NCBI GenBank assembly: GCA_910579035.1
Contig: CAJTSR010000011.1
Location: 20,437 to 84,436 of the forward strand
DNA from: an uncultured Muribaculaceae bacterium
Lineage (GTDB): Bacteria; Bacteroidota; Bacteroidia; Bacteroidales; Muribaculaceae
Direction of reading: 5' to 3'
Length of the DNA: 64,000 nt
Numbering within the stretch: the first letter of the stretch is position 1; each line of letters begins with the position of its first letter. Of this stretch, positions 8,416 through 17,776 are shown piece by piece. The notes beneath the pieces were generated by a model. It ran no database searches and was not told where the DNA came from. It was given only the letters and a program-made list of their open reading frames with translations. The translations under genes were made by a program, and so were the position numbers.

Positions 8416-10203
8416 ATGAAGAATATACGCAACTTCTGCATAATAGCTCATATCGACCACGGCAAATCAACCCTTGCCGACCGTCTGCTTGAGTACACCA
8501 ATACCGTGGCCGCCAAGGACATGGAAGCTCAGGTACTCGACGATATGGACCTTGAGCGCGAACGAGGCATAACCATCAAGAGCCACGCCATACAGATGGA
8601 ATACGAACTTGGCGGGCAGAAATACGTGCTCAATCTTATCGACACCCCGGGACACGTCGATTTTTCATACGAGGTGTCACGCTCCATAGCTGCCTGCGAA
8701 GGCGCGCTCCTGATAGTCGACGCCTCGCAGGGCATTCAGGCACAGACTATCTCGAACCTGTATATGGCTATCGACAACGACCTTGAGATAATACCGATTA
8801 TCAACAAGGTCGATCTCGATTCTGCCAAGCCCGAAGAAGTGGAAGACCAGATTGTCGACCTGCTCGGCTGCAAACCCGAAGAAATAATCCGCGCATCCGG
8901 CAAGACCGGGCTCGGCGTTCCCGATATTCTACAGGCTATCGTCGAGAGAGTTCCTGCGCCCGTGGGCGACCCCGAAGCCCCGCTACAAGCCCTTATCTTT
9001 GACTCTGTTTTCAACCCATTCAGAGGCATCATAGCATATTTCAAGATAGAGAACGGAACAATCCGAAAAGGCGATTTCGTAAAATTCGTAGCCACTGGCA
9101 AGGAATACCATGCCGACGAAATTGGAATATTGCGCCTCGATATGAACCCTCGCGCAGAGTTGTCGGCAGGCAACGTGGGCTACATCATATCGGGCATCAA
9201 GAGCAGCAAGGAAGTCAAAGTGGGCGACACCATCACCCATGTAGGGCGTCCGTGCAGCGAAGCAATCGATGGCTTTGAGGAAGTAAAGCCCATGGTGTTT
9301 GCCGGCGTATACCCTATCGAAACAGAAGACTTCGAGAACCTGCGCACATCGCTCGAGAAGCTACAGCTCAACGACGCCTCGCTCACATTCTCGCCCGAAT
9401 CGTCTGCCGCTCTCGGCTTCGGTTTCCGCTGCGGCTTCCTCGGTCTGCTCCATATGGAAATTGTGCAGGAACGCCTCGGTCGCGAGTTCGATATGGACGT
9501 AATCACCACCGTGCCGAACGTAAGCTACCGCGTATACGACAAGCGCGGAGGCATGGTGGAAGTACACAATCCTTCCGGACTGCCCGACGCAACACTGATA
9601 GACCATATCGAAGAGCCCTACATCAGAGCATCGATTATAACCACGGCCGACTTCATAGGTCCCATCATGACCCTCTGCCTTGGCAAGCGAGGCGAACTGG
9701 TAAAACAGGAATACATATCGGGCAACCGTATGGAACTCGTGTTCGACATGCCCCTCGGCGAAATCGTAATCGACTTCTACGACAAGCTCAAGAGCATCTC
9801 GAAAGGATATGCGTCGTTCGACTACCATATCCACAACTACCGCGAAAGCAAACTCGTAAAACTCGACATACTGCTCAACGGCGAAAGCGTTGACGCTCTT
9901 TCCACCCTCACACATGCCGACAACGCCGTCACATTCGGGCGCCGTATGTGCGAAAAGCTCAAGGAACTGATACCGCGCCAGCAGTTCGACATCGCCATAC
10001 AGGCTGCTATCGGAGCGAAAATCATAGCTCGCGAAACCATAAAGGCAGTGCGCAAGGACGTTACCGCCAAGTGCTACGGCGGCGACATATCGCGAAAGCG
10101 CAAACTGCTCGAAAAGCAGAAGAAAGGCAAAAAGCGAATGAAACAGATAGGCTCGGTCGAAGTGCCCCAGAAAGCCTTCCTCGCCGTCCTCAAACTCGAC
10201 TAA
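8416..10203 (+). CDS. lepA: Elongation factor 4 (LepA) GTPase
   Basis: This 595-residue translational GTPase is nearly identical in layout to LepA. The G domain has AHIDHGKSTL (G1), ERGITIKS (G2), DTPGHVDFSYEV (G3) and NKVDL (G4). Domain II, domain III and the LepA-only C-terminal domain follow, with VPNVSYRVYDKRGG, the RMEL(V)F segment and the basic tail (SRKRKLLEKQKKGKKRMKQIG). It binds ribosomes and is thought to remodel stalled or misassembled ones. It is of standard length. A strong hairpin just after the gene separates it from the convergent response regulator. Confidence 0.97.
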   Translation: MKNIRNFCIIAHIDHGKSTLADRLLEYTNTVAAKDMEAQVLDDMDLERERGITIKSHAIQMEYELGGQKYVLNLIDTPGHVDFSYEVSRSIAACEGALLIVDASQGIQAQTISNLYMAIDNDLEIIPIINKVDLDSAKPEEVEDQIVDLLGCKPEEIIRASGKTGLGVPDILQAIVERVPAPVGDPEAPLQALIFDSVFNPFRGIIAYFKIENGTIRKGDFVKFVATGKEYHADEIGILRLDMNPRAELSAGNVGYIISGIKSSKEVKVGDTITHVGRPCSEAIDGFEEVKPMVFAGVYPIETEDFENLRTSLEKLQLNDASLTFSPESSAALGFGFRCGFLGLLHMEIVQERLGREFDMDVITTVPNVSYRVYDKRGGMVEVHNPSGLPDATLIDHIEEPYIRASIITTADFIGPIMTLCLGKRGELVKQEYISGNRMELVFDMPLGEIVIDFYDKLKSISKGYASFDYHIHNYRESKLVKLDILLNGESVDALSTLTHADNAVTFGRRMCEKLKELIPRQQFDIAIQAAIGAKIIARETIKAVRKDVTAKCYGGDISRKRKLLEKQKKGKKRMKQIGSVEVPQKAFLAVLKLD

Positions 10204-10209
10204 AACCAT

Positions 10210-10256
10210 ATAACAACAGAAATGGCCTGCCGCGTGCAGGCCATTTCTGTTGTTAT
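10210..10256. terminator. Bidirectional hairpin between lepA and response regulator
   Basis: Two perfectly complementary 21-base arms (10210-10230 and 10236-10256) enclose a 5-base loop. It lies between two convergent genes, so it can end transcripts from both sides. The outer part of the arms is AT-rich, which can supply the terminal weak pairing in either direction. Confidence 0.8.
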
Positions 10257-10266
10257 AAGAGGCCGG

Positions 10267-10950
10267 TCATAAATCACGGAGGGTGAGCATGTAGCCGAAG
10301 CCGCGTTGGTTGACTATGGCAATTGACGGGTCGTGGCGAAGAGCGCGGCGCAGCTTGTGGATATAGCCGTGGAGGGAGTTTCGGTTGCTTAAATCATCGC
10401 GTTGCCATACGGCAATCATAAGTTCCGAGGCATCGACGGTCTTGCCGATGTTGGCTGCCAGCCGTTCAAGAATCTTGGATTCAAAATGAGATAGTTCCAC
10501 CTCTTTGTCGCCAAAAGAAAGAATCTGGGTACTTACGTTGAAAACATAGGCACCTATTGCAAATTTAGTATCTCCTACTCTACCGGCGCTGTTCCGGCGC
10601 AGAAGCGCCTTGATTCTCACTATCAGCTCGCGTAGCTCAAACGGCTTTTTAAGGTAGTCGTTGGCACCTATCTCAAAACCCTTTTCAACGTCATCGATTG
10701 TACTCTTGGCTGTAAGAAACAGCAAAGGAACTGCCGGAGATGTCTTTCTTATAGCCCTCGCCATAGTGAAGCCGTCCATTTCAGGCATCATAACATCTGC
10801 CACCACAATGTCTGCTCCACAGGTCTTGAATTTATCAAGCCCGTCAATTCCGTTGCCGGCTGTAAGCACCTCATAACCTTGCCCTCGCAACGTGTCTGCG
10901 ACAATAAGCGCGAGGTCTGCCTCATCTTCCACCAACAGAATTTTACTCAT
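10267..10950 (-). CDS. OmpR-family response regulator
   Basis: This 227-residue regulator has a receiver domain followed by a winged-helix DNA-binding domain. The receiver has the acidic pair in LLVEDEADL, the phospho-acceptor D52 in VVADVMMPEMDG, and the LTAKS lysine region. The C-terminal half ends in SNRNSLHGYIHKLRRAL and INQRGFGYML, typical of trans_reg_C domains. Its start overlaps the kinase stop by 8 bases, so the two are coupled. An outer-membrane protein gene is divergent from the pair, with direct repeats in the shared intergenic DNA, so it is the likely target. It is not close enough to RprY to name. Confidence 0.93.
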   Translation of the reverse strand: MSKILLVEDEADLALIVADTLRGQGYEVLTAGNGIDGLDKFKTCGADIVVADVMMPEMDGFTMARAIRKTSPAVPLLFLTAKSTIDDVEKGFEIGANDYLKKPFELRELIVRIKALLRRNSAGRVGDTKFAIGAYVFNVSTQILSFGDKEVELSHFESKILERLAANIGKTVDASELMIAVWQRDDLSNRNSLHGYIHKLRRALRHDPSIAIVNQRGFGYMLTLRDL

Positions 10951-12334
10951 CTTTACCGAATTTTATAGTGAATACCGAACCTTCGCCTTCCTTGCTTTTT
11001 ACAGAAATCGACCAGCCCATCTTATCGAGGATACTCTTTACATAGTACAGCCCTATTCCATAACCGCGCACATCTTGCCTGTCGCCGTGAGGCACACGGT
11101 AGAACTTGTTAAATATATACGGCATCGATTTTGACGGAATGCCGATACCATTGTCTGCGACACTTATACCGTCCGAGCCGCCTGACACAGTAATCACAAC
11201 GATATCACCCGAATATTTGACCGCGTTGTCTATCAGATTGTTAATCACATTGGCAAGATGTGTTCTGTCTGCATTGACACACATGCTGCTGTCTATATCG
11301 ACATTTATTGTCACGTCCTTGCCCGCAGTCATTCGTTGAGCGTCAACAATTTCCTCGACAAACGGCCTTAGAAGTATGTTATCAGCCCTAAGCTTCATAG
11401 CCCGGCGTCGCTCCATACTCACGGCGAGAATGTTTTCGACAAGTTCTCCGAGCCGTTTCAGCTGCTTGTTGGCGATATTGAGATATCTCGTCTTTTTTTC
11501 CAAATCATTATCCGTGTCATAATTCAGCAGGGCATCATTGGCAGAATAAGCTATAGCGATAGGAGTCTTCAGCTCGTGGGTCATATTGTTTACAAAATCA
11601 TCTTTCATCTCCTCGATTGTCCTGAGCCGTGAAACCGTTCGGAACAGATACCACAAAGCCGTCGCTATGAGAATTATTATAGCGCCTGTCGACAGTACGA
11701 TGCCCAACATCTGCAGCAGTACATAGCCCTGCGGAGAGGAATAATAAGCGACATAGCGCTCGCCACTCATTATATTATAGCATATCGACACACTGTCAAG
11801 ACTCTCTTTTATTTCTGCCGGGGATTGACCTGCGACCACGGTTCCGTCTGATGAAATTTTATTGACAAAGGCATATTTCGGCCTGATTCCTTTCCGCGAT
11901 AGAGAAAGTTGAAAAAGGCTGTCCAAATCAGCAATATAAAAAGGATATATCGGATCCACGGTCTGGTGGGCTCCGTAACCGATCTCATCGACCATTATGT
12001 CAGAATAGTTTGTACCCGGATCGAGAGGCATTTTCCGCACTTCCGTCACTTCTCCCTCACCGTCAAAAACGTAAATCATCAGAGTATCCCCCTCTATCGA
12101 ACGTTTTTGCGACATTGACTTGCCCTGATAATCCGGCACAGAGTCGGGTACAGGATATTTCTTAGGCCTGTTGAGTACCTCGTCAAGATCCGCGTCTTTC
12201 AACGACTGGCTTATCAGTTCGACAGTTTGACGCGATATGGCCTGATATAGTTCCACAAGACAGTATATGTTGTAACAAAGCAATATCGATAGCGCGGACA
12301 CTATGATGGCGCTGTATAACTTGAAATGTTTCAT
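10943..12334 (-). CDS. Sensor histidine kinase
   Basis: This 463-residue membrane kinase has a first membrane segment at about residues 7-29 and a periplasmic sensor region of roughly 175 residues. A second membrane segment lies at about 208-231. Then come a HisKA domain with the phospho-acceptor H253 (NNMTHELKTPIA) and an ATPase domain (N box VINNLIDNAVKYS, G1 SVADNGIGIP, G2 RGYGIGLYYVKSI). It phosphorylates the adjacent OmpR-type regulator. The periplasmic domain has no fold I recognise. A -7 box lies just upstream of the start. Confidence 0.93.
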   Translation of the reverse strand: MKHFKLYSAIIVSALSILLCYNIYCLVELYQAISRQTVELISQSLKDADLDEVLNRPKKYPVPDSVPDYQGKSMSQKRSIEGDTLMIYVFDGEGEVTEVRKMPLDPGTNYSDIMVDEIGYGAHQTVDPIYPFYIADLDSLFQLSLSRKGIRPKYAFVNKISSDGTVVAGQSPAEIKESLDSVSICYNIMSGERYVAYYSSPQGYVLLQMLGIVLSTGAIIILIATALWYLFRTVSRLRTIEEMKDDFVNNMTHELKTPIAIAYSANDALLNYDTDNDLEKKTRYLNIANKQLKRLGELVENILAVSMERRRAMKLRADNILLRPFVEEIVDAQRMTAGKDVTINVDIDSSMCVNADRTHLANVINNLIDNAVKYSGDIVVITVSGGSDGISVADNGIGIPSKSMPYIFNKFYRVPHGDRQDVRGYGIGLYYVKSILDKMGWSISVKSKEGEGSVFTIKFGKDE

Positions 12335-12350
12335 ATTCTTACGATTTGTG

Positions 12351-12358
12351 CAAATTTA
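12351..12358 (-). promoter_or_regulatory. -7 box of the two-component operon
   Basis: Read on the minus strand this is TAAATTTG, 16 bases upstream of the kinase ATG. It matches the phylum's TAnnTTTG element. No clear -33 TTTG is at the ideal distance. Confidence 0.5.
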
Positions 12359-12398
12359 CCAATAATCCGTATTACTCTGAGTTGCACACACCTCTATT

Positions 12399-12435
12399 TA
12401 AGACTAAATAAGGGAGCAGATAAGACTAAATAAGG
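12399..12435. promoter_or_regulatory. Tandem 15-bp direct repeat, candidate response-regulator site
   Basis: TAAGACTAAATAAGG occurs twice without mismatch (12399-12413 and 12421-12435), with starts 22 bases apart, or two helical turns. OmpR-family dimers bind direct repeats on one face of the helix. The site lies between the divergent two-component operon and the outer-membrane protein gene, just upstream of the latter's promoter. Confidence 0.6.
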
Positions 12436-12467
12436 CTGGAGAGTGTATATACGGCTGTTGCTTGCCG

Positions 12468-12475
12468 TAATTTTG
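12468..12475 (+). promoter_or_regulatory. -7 box of the outer-membrane protein gene
   Basis: TAATTTTG lies 24 bases upstream of the ATG at 12500 and fits the TAnnTTTG consensus. No good -33 TTTG is seen, which fits a promoter needing an activator bound at the direct repeat just upstream. Confidence 0.5.
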
Positions 12476-12499
12476 TATCAGACAAACAACCATACTGCA

Positions 12500-14533
12500 A
12501 TGAGAAAAACCATACTTTTCGCAGCACTCCTTAACGGACTTAGCTCTGCAGCCGCGACAGAAACGCCCGACACCATTGCCACGCAGCAACTTAACGAAGT
12601 CGTTGTAGAGGGTGAAAAACCGCAAGTCAGAGCCAAGGACGGCATAATGGTAGTGGATCTTCCCGCCATTGTCAAGGACAAACCCGTGACCAACATTCTC
12701 GAAGCTCTCGGATATCTTCCCGGAGTAATCAGCAACAACGGCACAATCGGACTCGCGGGAGCCTCGGAGGTAAGCATAATTCTAAACGGCGAGCCTACGA
12801 ACATGCCTCTCCATAATCTGTACCAGCTCCTTTACACCACGCCTGTCGACCGCCTGAAAAATGTGGAGATTATGTACTCGGCACCGGCAAAGTACCATGT
12901 CAACGGAGCCGTCATCAATGTTATACTGAAAACCCCATCACCGCTCGACGGCCTGCAAGGGCAGTTCCGTGCAGGCTACAATCAGGCTCATTACGGTTCC
13001 TACGGCACCGCTCTTGCCGCCACATATGCTGCCAAGGATTGGATATTCGATCTTAACTACGGGGTGTCACGAACCAAATCGTGGAATCAGGAGGAAACGC
13101 GTTCAAACCATCTTTTGAACGGCAAGCGCACTCTGATCGAGGACCAGATGCGACGCATAAACCGCAACTGGAGCAACACCATCTTTGCATCGGCATCATA
13201 TAAAACGCTAAAACTTAATTACAACGGTCAGATAACCTCCGATTCAAAGAGCCAAAGCCTATCGTCCGGCACGCTCGGCCACTTCACCAACGCATACAGA
13301 ATGCTGTCGCCGGTCAACTACCATAACGTAGCCTTGCGATACACCGCTCCATTCGGAATGGCAGTAGGCTGCGACTATACCCGCTACTCCGAAGACCGCT
13401 CGCAATCGCTATACAAGGAATCCGAGTACCTGTTTGGCTCTGACAACAAGCAGGAAATCAACCGCTATCACATATACATCGACCAACAGCACCAACTCGG
13501 CAAATGGCAATTGAACTACGGCACGGAATATCAGCATTCCGAAGACCATAGCTTGCAGAAATACATTGCGTCGGACAATCACGGCTTCGATGACACGCTC
13601 CACGAGGACTTGGCAAGCATCTACGTCGGCACCCAGCGCTCTTTTGAATCGGGGCTGTCGTTCAACGCCTCTGCCAAGTGGGAATACTTCCACAACAAGT
13701 ACAGGCACAACTGGAATTTCATACCCCGGCTCGCCGCCACATACTACAAAACCCCGAAAAGCATATTCCAGCTCAACCTCAGCACAACCCGCATCTACCC
13801 ATCGTACTGGGAACTTCACGGAGGCACAAGCTACATTAACGAATACTCCTCCGTGACAGGAAATCCTGAGCTGCAACCATATATCAACTACGAGGCTCAG
13901 TTCAACTATATATTCAAGCAAAAGTATGTGGCCACACTCTACTTCCAATACGGCGACAAGGCAGCGGTGCAGCTCCCATATCAGTCGCCCGAATCATTGC
14001 ATCTGATATACCAGACCATCAATATGAACTACAAGCGCGTTGCAGGCATCAACCTCTATGTACCTTTCAACGTAAGTTACATATGGAATGCCTCTGCCAC
14101 AGCCAACATACTCAATCAGCGGGAAAAAGCCGACCGCTTCCACCACATCAGCTTCGACAACAGCAAGTGGATTTTCTATGGCTCGGTCAACAACTCATTC
14201 AAGTTCAGCCGGGAATGCCCGCTATCGTTGACTCTTGACTTCGCCTACATCTCTCCGTCGCTGCAAGGCATATCCGACCTGTCGGGACTGTGGAAGGTCG
14301 ATGCCGGCATCAAATGGAATTTCGGCAGGAAACACTGTTGCGAACTCGACATCAAAGCCGACGACATATTCAACAAATGGTCGCCTGTGATGACAATCAA
14401 CCACGCCGGCCAGGATTACCGCATGGCAGTGCGCGGAATGACCCGCAACCTCAAACTCACCTTCATATGGCGCTTCAACGGCTTCAAACCAAAGGAAAAC
14501 AATATCGACGCCTCCCGTTTCGGCACCCTCTAA
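12500..14533 (+). CDS. TonB-type outer-membrane beta-barrel protein
   Basis: This 677-residue exported protein has a signal peptide (MRKTILFAALLNGLSSAAATE), a short TonB-box-like QLNEVVVEGEKP, and a plug domain (about residues 40-150, with LEALGYLPGV and INVILKTPSP). A long beta-barrel follows (repeated aromatic strands such as WNFIPRLAATYY), ending in LKLTFIWRF near the C-terminus. It lacks the N-terminal carboxypeptidase-regulatory domain found in many relatives. The ATG at 12500 is chosen because the signal peptide begins there. The gene is divergent from a two-component operon that probably controls it. The ligand is unknown. Confidence 0.85.
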   Translation: MRKTILFAALLNGLSSAAATETPDTIATQQLNEVVVEGEKPQVRAKDGIMVVDLPAIVKDKPVTNILEALGYLPGVISNNGTIGLAGASEVSIILNGEPTNMPLHNLYQLLYTTPVDRLKNVEIMYSAPAKYHVNGAVINVILKTPSPLDGLQGQFRAGYNQAHYGSYGTALAATYAAKDWIFDLNYGVSRTKSWNQEETRSNHLLNGKRTLIEDQMRRINRNWSNTIFASASYKTLKLNYNGQITSDSKSQSLSSGTLGHFTNAYRMLSPVNYHNVALRYTAPFGMAVGCDYTRYSEDRSQSLYKESEYLFGSDNKQEINRYHIYIDQQHQLGKWQLNYGTEYQHSEDHSLQKYIASDNHGFDDTLHEDLASIYVGTQRSFESGLSFNASAKWEYFHNKYRHNWNFIPRLAATYYKTPKSIFQLNLSTTRIYPSYWELHGGTSYINEYSSVTGNPELQPYINYEAQFNYIFKQKYVATLYFQYGDKAAVQLPYQSPESLHLIYQTINMNYKRVAGINLYVPFNVSYIWNASATANILNQREKADRFHHISFDNSKWIFYGSVNNSFKFSRECPLSLTLDFAYISPSLQGISDLSGLWKVDAGIKWNFGRKHCCELDIKADDIFNKWSPVMTINHAGQDYRMAVRGMTRNLKLTFIWRFNGFKPKENNIDASRFGTL

Positions 14534-14575
14534 GAAACTGTTTAAATTTTATTGAATCAAATTTAAACAGTTTCT
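14533..14575 (+). terminator. Terminator hairpin after the outer-membrane protein gene
   Basis: Arms AGAAACTGTTTAAATTT (14533-14549) and its exact complement (14559-14575) enclose a 9-base loop immediately after the stop codon. The stem is AT-rich and long (17 bp). There is no long T run, so it may act partly as a 3'-end stabiliser. Confidence 0.65.
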
Positions 14576-14656
14576 AAAAACATTTCGGCCTATATCTATA
14601 AACATACCGTACCCTTATAACACCAATACCAAAACCCGAAGAGTTTCTTTATTAAG

Positions 14657-14664
14657 TATATTTG
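14657..14664 (+). promoter_or_regulatory. -7 box of the GH43 gene
   Basis: TATATTTG lies 23 bases upstream of the ATG at 14688. The expected -33 TTTG is not clearly present at 19-21 bases, so the promoter is only partly supported. Confidence 0.5.
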
Positions 14665-14687
14665 TAGTTGCAAAAAATACTTACCTG

Positions 14688-16289
14688 ATGAAACGCACAA
14701 CCATACTACCAGCCCTCGGCCTCGCCATACTGATGGCGGGAGCGCCGCTCCAACAATCCTATGCCGCTAACCCGATATTGCCTATGTGGGAATACATACC
14801 CGACGGCGAGCCTTACGTGTTTGAAGACCCCGACAATCCCGGCAAGTTCCGAGTATATCTCTACGGCTCGCACGACAATCTCGTGACAGAGTACTGCGGC
14901 CGCGACCAAGTGGTGTGGTCAGCCCCTATCGACAATCTCAACGAATGGCGCTTCGACGGAGTGATATTCACCTCCACCCGCGATGCCAATGGCAATTTAC
15001 TGTATGCCAACGGACAAGGCGACGTGCTCTACGCGCCCGACGTTGCCGAAGTAATCGACAGCAAAGGCAAAAAGACATACTATCTCTACCCCAACAACCA
15101 GGCCTGGGGCCGAAACGGCATGGTGGCCAAGGCATCGCGTCCAGACGGGCCTTTTGAAGTGTGCAACTGGGATCCCGAGAATCCGAAACATACCGTAGGC
15201 GACCTGCGCTTCGACCCGGGCGTGCTCGTCGACGGGGAGAAAGTGTATGCCTACTGGGGCTTCGAGGACAGCAACGGCGCCGAGCTCGACCCTTCCACCA
15301 TGGCGACCATCGTACAAGGCACTCTCCACAAAGACCTCATACCAAGCTCGAAGCAGGAAGGCGTGTTCCGTTTCTTTGAAGCATCGTCGATGCGCAAAAT
15401 CAAAGACAAATACGTGCTCGTGTACAGCCGTGTGACAGGTGACGGCGAATTTGGCCTGCCTGCAACCAACTACACTCTTGCCTACGCATACTCCGATAGC
15501 CCCATGGGACCGTTCACCTACGGTGGCACCATAATCGACGGACGCGGACGCGAAAAAGGCAAGGACGGCAAAACAGTATACACCGCCCACCCCTTCGGCA
15601 ACACCCATGGCAGCATCATCGAAATAAACGGCCAGTGGTATGTATTCTACCACCGCCAGTGCGGCACAACCGAGTACAACCGCCAAGCCATGGTAGCCCC
15701 TATCGAAGTGAAAGTAACAGAAGGCCCGGGCGGAAAAGTAGAAATATCAGAAGGCGAATACACCTCGGAAGGCTTCGAACTTGGCGGACTCAACCCCCTC
15801 GAACGCCACTCAGCCGGCATAGCCTGCCACTATACCGGTCCTGAAGGCACCCGGCAGTCCTATCCCAACTATTACCATTCAGGCTCTTACATAGAAGCCC
15901 TGCGCCCGAAAATCAACGAAGGCGACAAAGCTTACGACCTGCGCATCAACCACGGCCCCGTGGTAAACAACACCGCCGGTTCGGTAGTCGGATACAAGTA
16001 CTTCAACTTCGATCATCTCGGCGGGAAAAAAGCCAAATTGCTTGCCGAGCTGATACCCGCAGGAATTGCCGGAGGCTTCGACGTGCTTATAGACAACCCC
16101 TACACTGGACGTTGCATCGGGGCTGCCGACATATCCGGATTGCCGGCCGGAAAGCCCACCGAAATAAGCATAGACCTCAGCGACACCAAAAACCTGAAAG
16201 GAAAGCACGCGCTTTACTTCGTATTCAAATCACCGGCTGCGGGCCAATCTGTCTGCACATTGAACAACTTCGTATTCACAGCCGAATAA
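14688..16289 (+). CDS. Glycoside hydrolase family 43-like protein with C-terminal carbohydrate-binding-like domain
   Basis: This 533-residue exported enzyme has a signal peptide (first ~26 residues, ending in SYAA). The five-blade propeller of GH43 occupies about residues 30-350. The GEPYVFED and YLYGSHD segments hold the usual base aspartate, LRFDPGVLVDGEKVYAYWGF the pKa-modulating aspartate, and FFEASSMRKI the acid glutamate. The last ~130 residues form a beta-sandwich like CBM6-type modules (GGFDVLIDNPYTGRCIGAADI). Relatives cleave arabinose or xylose side chains of plant glycans. Here the substrate is not determined, and no SusC/D pair is adjacent. Confidence 0.82.
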   Translation: MKRTTILPALGLAILMAGAPLQQSYAANPILPMWEYIPDGEPYVFEDPDNPGKFRVYLYGSHDNLVTEYCGRDQVVWSAPIDNLNEWRFDGVIFTSTRDANGNLLYANGQGDVLYAPDVAEVIDSKGKKTYYLYPNNQAWGRNGMVAKASRPDGPFEVCNWDPENPKHTVGDLRFDPGVLVDGEKVYAYWGFEDSNGAELDPSTMATIVQGTLHKDLIPSSKQEGVFRFFEASSMRKIKDKYVLVYSRVTGDGEFGLPATNYTLAYAYSDSPMGPFTYGGTIIDGRGREKGKDGKTVYTAHPFGNTHGSIIEINGQWYVFYHRQCGTTEYNRQAMVAPIEVKVTEGPGGKVEISEGEYTSEGFELGGLNPLERHSAGIACHYTGPEGTRQSYPNYYHSGSYIEALRPKINEGDKAYDLRINHGPVVNNTAGSVVGYKYFNFDHLGGKKAKLLAELIPAGIAGGFDVLIDNPYTGRCIGAADISGLPAGKPTEISIDLSDTKNLKGKHALYFVFKSPAAGQSVCTLNNFVFTAE

Positions 16290-16316
16290 CGCCATCAAAT
16301 TTATTCGGGGCGACTA

Positions 16317-16349
16317 TTGCATTAATCTCGCGAATTCTGCTTATATTTG
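16317..16349 (+). promoter_or_regulatory. Promoter of the oxidoreductase operon
   Basis: TTG at 16317-16319 and TATATTTG at 16342-16349 lie about 22 bases apart, a near-consensus promoter 56 bases upstream of the ferredoxin-subunit ATG. Confidence 0.65.
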
Positions 16350-16405
16350 CGATACGGTATTGCCGGGGACTCCGGCCGTGCCACTTACCTTAAACATATA
16401 TACGT

Positions 16406-16642
16406 ATGGCAAAAGTTTATGGAGCTGTAACAATCGACGACAAGCGATGCAAAGGGTGCGACCTCTGCGTGGTGGCCTGTCCCACCGATGTTCTTCAGCT
16501 ACAGCCCAAGGAGGTAAACGACCGAGGTTACCACTACGCGTTCACGGCCAATCCCGGCGCCTGCATAGGCTGCGCCGCCTGCGCCACAGTCTGTCCCGAT
16601 GCCTGCATCGAAGTGTACCGCTTTGTGAATCGCGGCGAATAA
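16406..16642 (+). CDS. 2-oxoacid:ferredoxin oxidoreductase, delta (4Fe-4S) subunit
   Basis: This 78-residue ferredoxin-like subunit has two CxxCxxCxxxC clusters (C15, C18, C21, C25 and C53, C56, C59, C63), each able to hold a 4Fe-4S centre. It passes electrons from the TPP-bearing catalytic core to soluble ferredoxin. Three further subunit genes follow on the same strand, in the delta-alpha-beta-gamma order usual for Bacteroidales. A promoter lies directly upstream. Names used for this set include korD and vorD. Which 2-oxoacid is used cannot be decided here. Confidence 0.92.
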   Translation: MAKVYGAVTIDDKRCKGCDLCVVACPTDVLQLQPKEVNDRGYHYAFTANPGACIGCAACATVCPDACIEVYRFVNRGE

Positions 16643-16675
16643 TCCAACTCCAACCCTGAAAAGCACCAAAACACA

Positions 16676-17764
16676 ATGGAAGAAGAAGTAAGACTGATGA
16701 AGGGCAACGAAGCCATAGCCCACGCCGCAATACGCTACGGCGCCGATGGCTACTTCGGATACCCTATCACGCCGCAGTCGGAAGTACTCGAAACCCTTGC
16801 AGAGCTGCGCCCGTGGGAAACCACCGGCATGGTCGTACTGCAGGCCGAAAGCGAAGTAGCGGCTATAAACATGGTTTACGGCGGCGCTGCCACCGGTAAA
16901 GCCGTTATGACCTCCTCGTCGTCACCCGGCGTCAGCCTCAAGCAGGAGGGCATATCGTACCTCGCAGCATCGGAGCTGCCCGCACTCATTGTCAACGTTA
17001 TGCGCGGCGGCCCCGGCCTCGGCACAATCCAGCCCTCGCAGGCCGACTATTTCCAAGCCACCAAAGGCGGCGGCCACGGCGACTACCATATGATAGTCCT
17101 TGCCCCCGCCACAGTGCAGGAAATGACCGACTTCGTGGCCCTCGGCTTCGATCTGGCCTTCAAATACCGCAATCCCGCAATGATTCTGGCCGACGGCATC
17201 GTGGGCCAGATGATGGAAAAAGTAGTGCTGCCGCCACAGCGCCCGCGCCGCACCGAGGAAGAACTGCGCGCGCAGTGCCCCTGGGCAGCGTGCGGACGAG
17301 GCGACCGCGACCACCGCAACGTGGTGACTTCGCTCGAACTCGACTCGGCCAAGATGGAAGAAAACAACCACCGCTTCCAGCGCACATACCGCCTGATTGA
17401 AGAAAACGAGATACGCTTCAAGGAATACTACACCGAAGACGCCGAATACCTTATCGTGGCATTTGGCTCAATAGCCCGTATCTGCCTCAAAGCCATCGAA
17501 GAAGCGCGAGAAGCCGGCATAAAGATAGGACTGCTCCGTCCCATCACGCTATGGCCCTTCCCCACCGCAGAGATAGCACGCCTGAGCAAACAGGTGCGCG
17601 GCATACTCACCGTGGAGCTGAACGCCGGACAGATGGTGGAAGACGTGCGGCTCTCCGCCGAAGGACGCGTGCCCGTGTTCCACTTCGGTCGTATGGGCGG
17701 TATGATACCCAACCCCACCGAAGTGCTCGAAGCCCTCAAAAACGATTTTCCCGAACTCCGATAA
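16676..17764 (+). CDS. 2-oxoacid:ferredoxin oxidoreductase, alpha subunit (VorB/KorA type)
   Basis: This 362-residue subunit contains the pyrimidine-binding and transketolase C-terminal domains. Key segments are LMKGNEAIAHAAIRYGADGYFGYPITPQSE, the AESEVAAINMVYGGAATGKAVMTSSSSPG strand and loop that binds TPP, GPGLGTIQPSQADYFQATKGGGHGD, and a later LIVAFGSIARI domain. It pairs with the beta subunit to decarboxylate a 2-oxoacid to the acyl-CoA. Relatives are annotated as branched-chain 2-oxoacid (VorB) or 2-oxoglutarate (KorA) enzymes. The gene is 33 bases after the delta subunit. Confidence 0.93.
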   Translation: MEEEVRLMKGNEAIAHAAIRYGADGYFGYPITPQSEVLETLAELRPWETTGMVVLQAESEVAAINMVYGGAATGKAVMTSSSSPGVSLKQEGISYLAASELPALIVNVMRGGPGLGTIQPSQADYFQATKGGGHGDYHMIVLAPATVQEMTDFVALGFDLAFKYRNPAMILADGIVGQMMEKVVLPPQRPRRTEEELRAQCPWAACGRGDRDHRNVVTSLELDSAKMEENNHRFQRTYRLIEENEIRFKEYYTEDAEYLIVAFGSIARICLKAIEEAREAGIKIGLLRPITLWPFPTAEIARLSKQVRGILTVELNAGQMVEDVRLSAEGRVPVFHFGRMGGMIPNPTEVLEALKNDFPELR

Positions 17765-17776
17765 AAAAGAAAAGCA

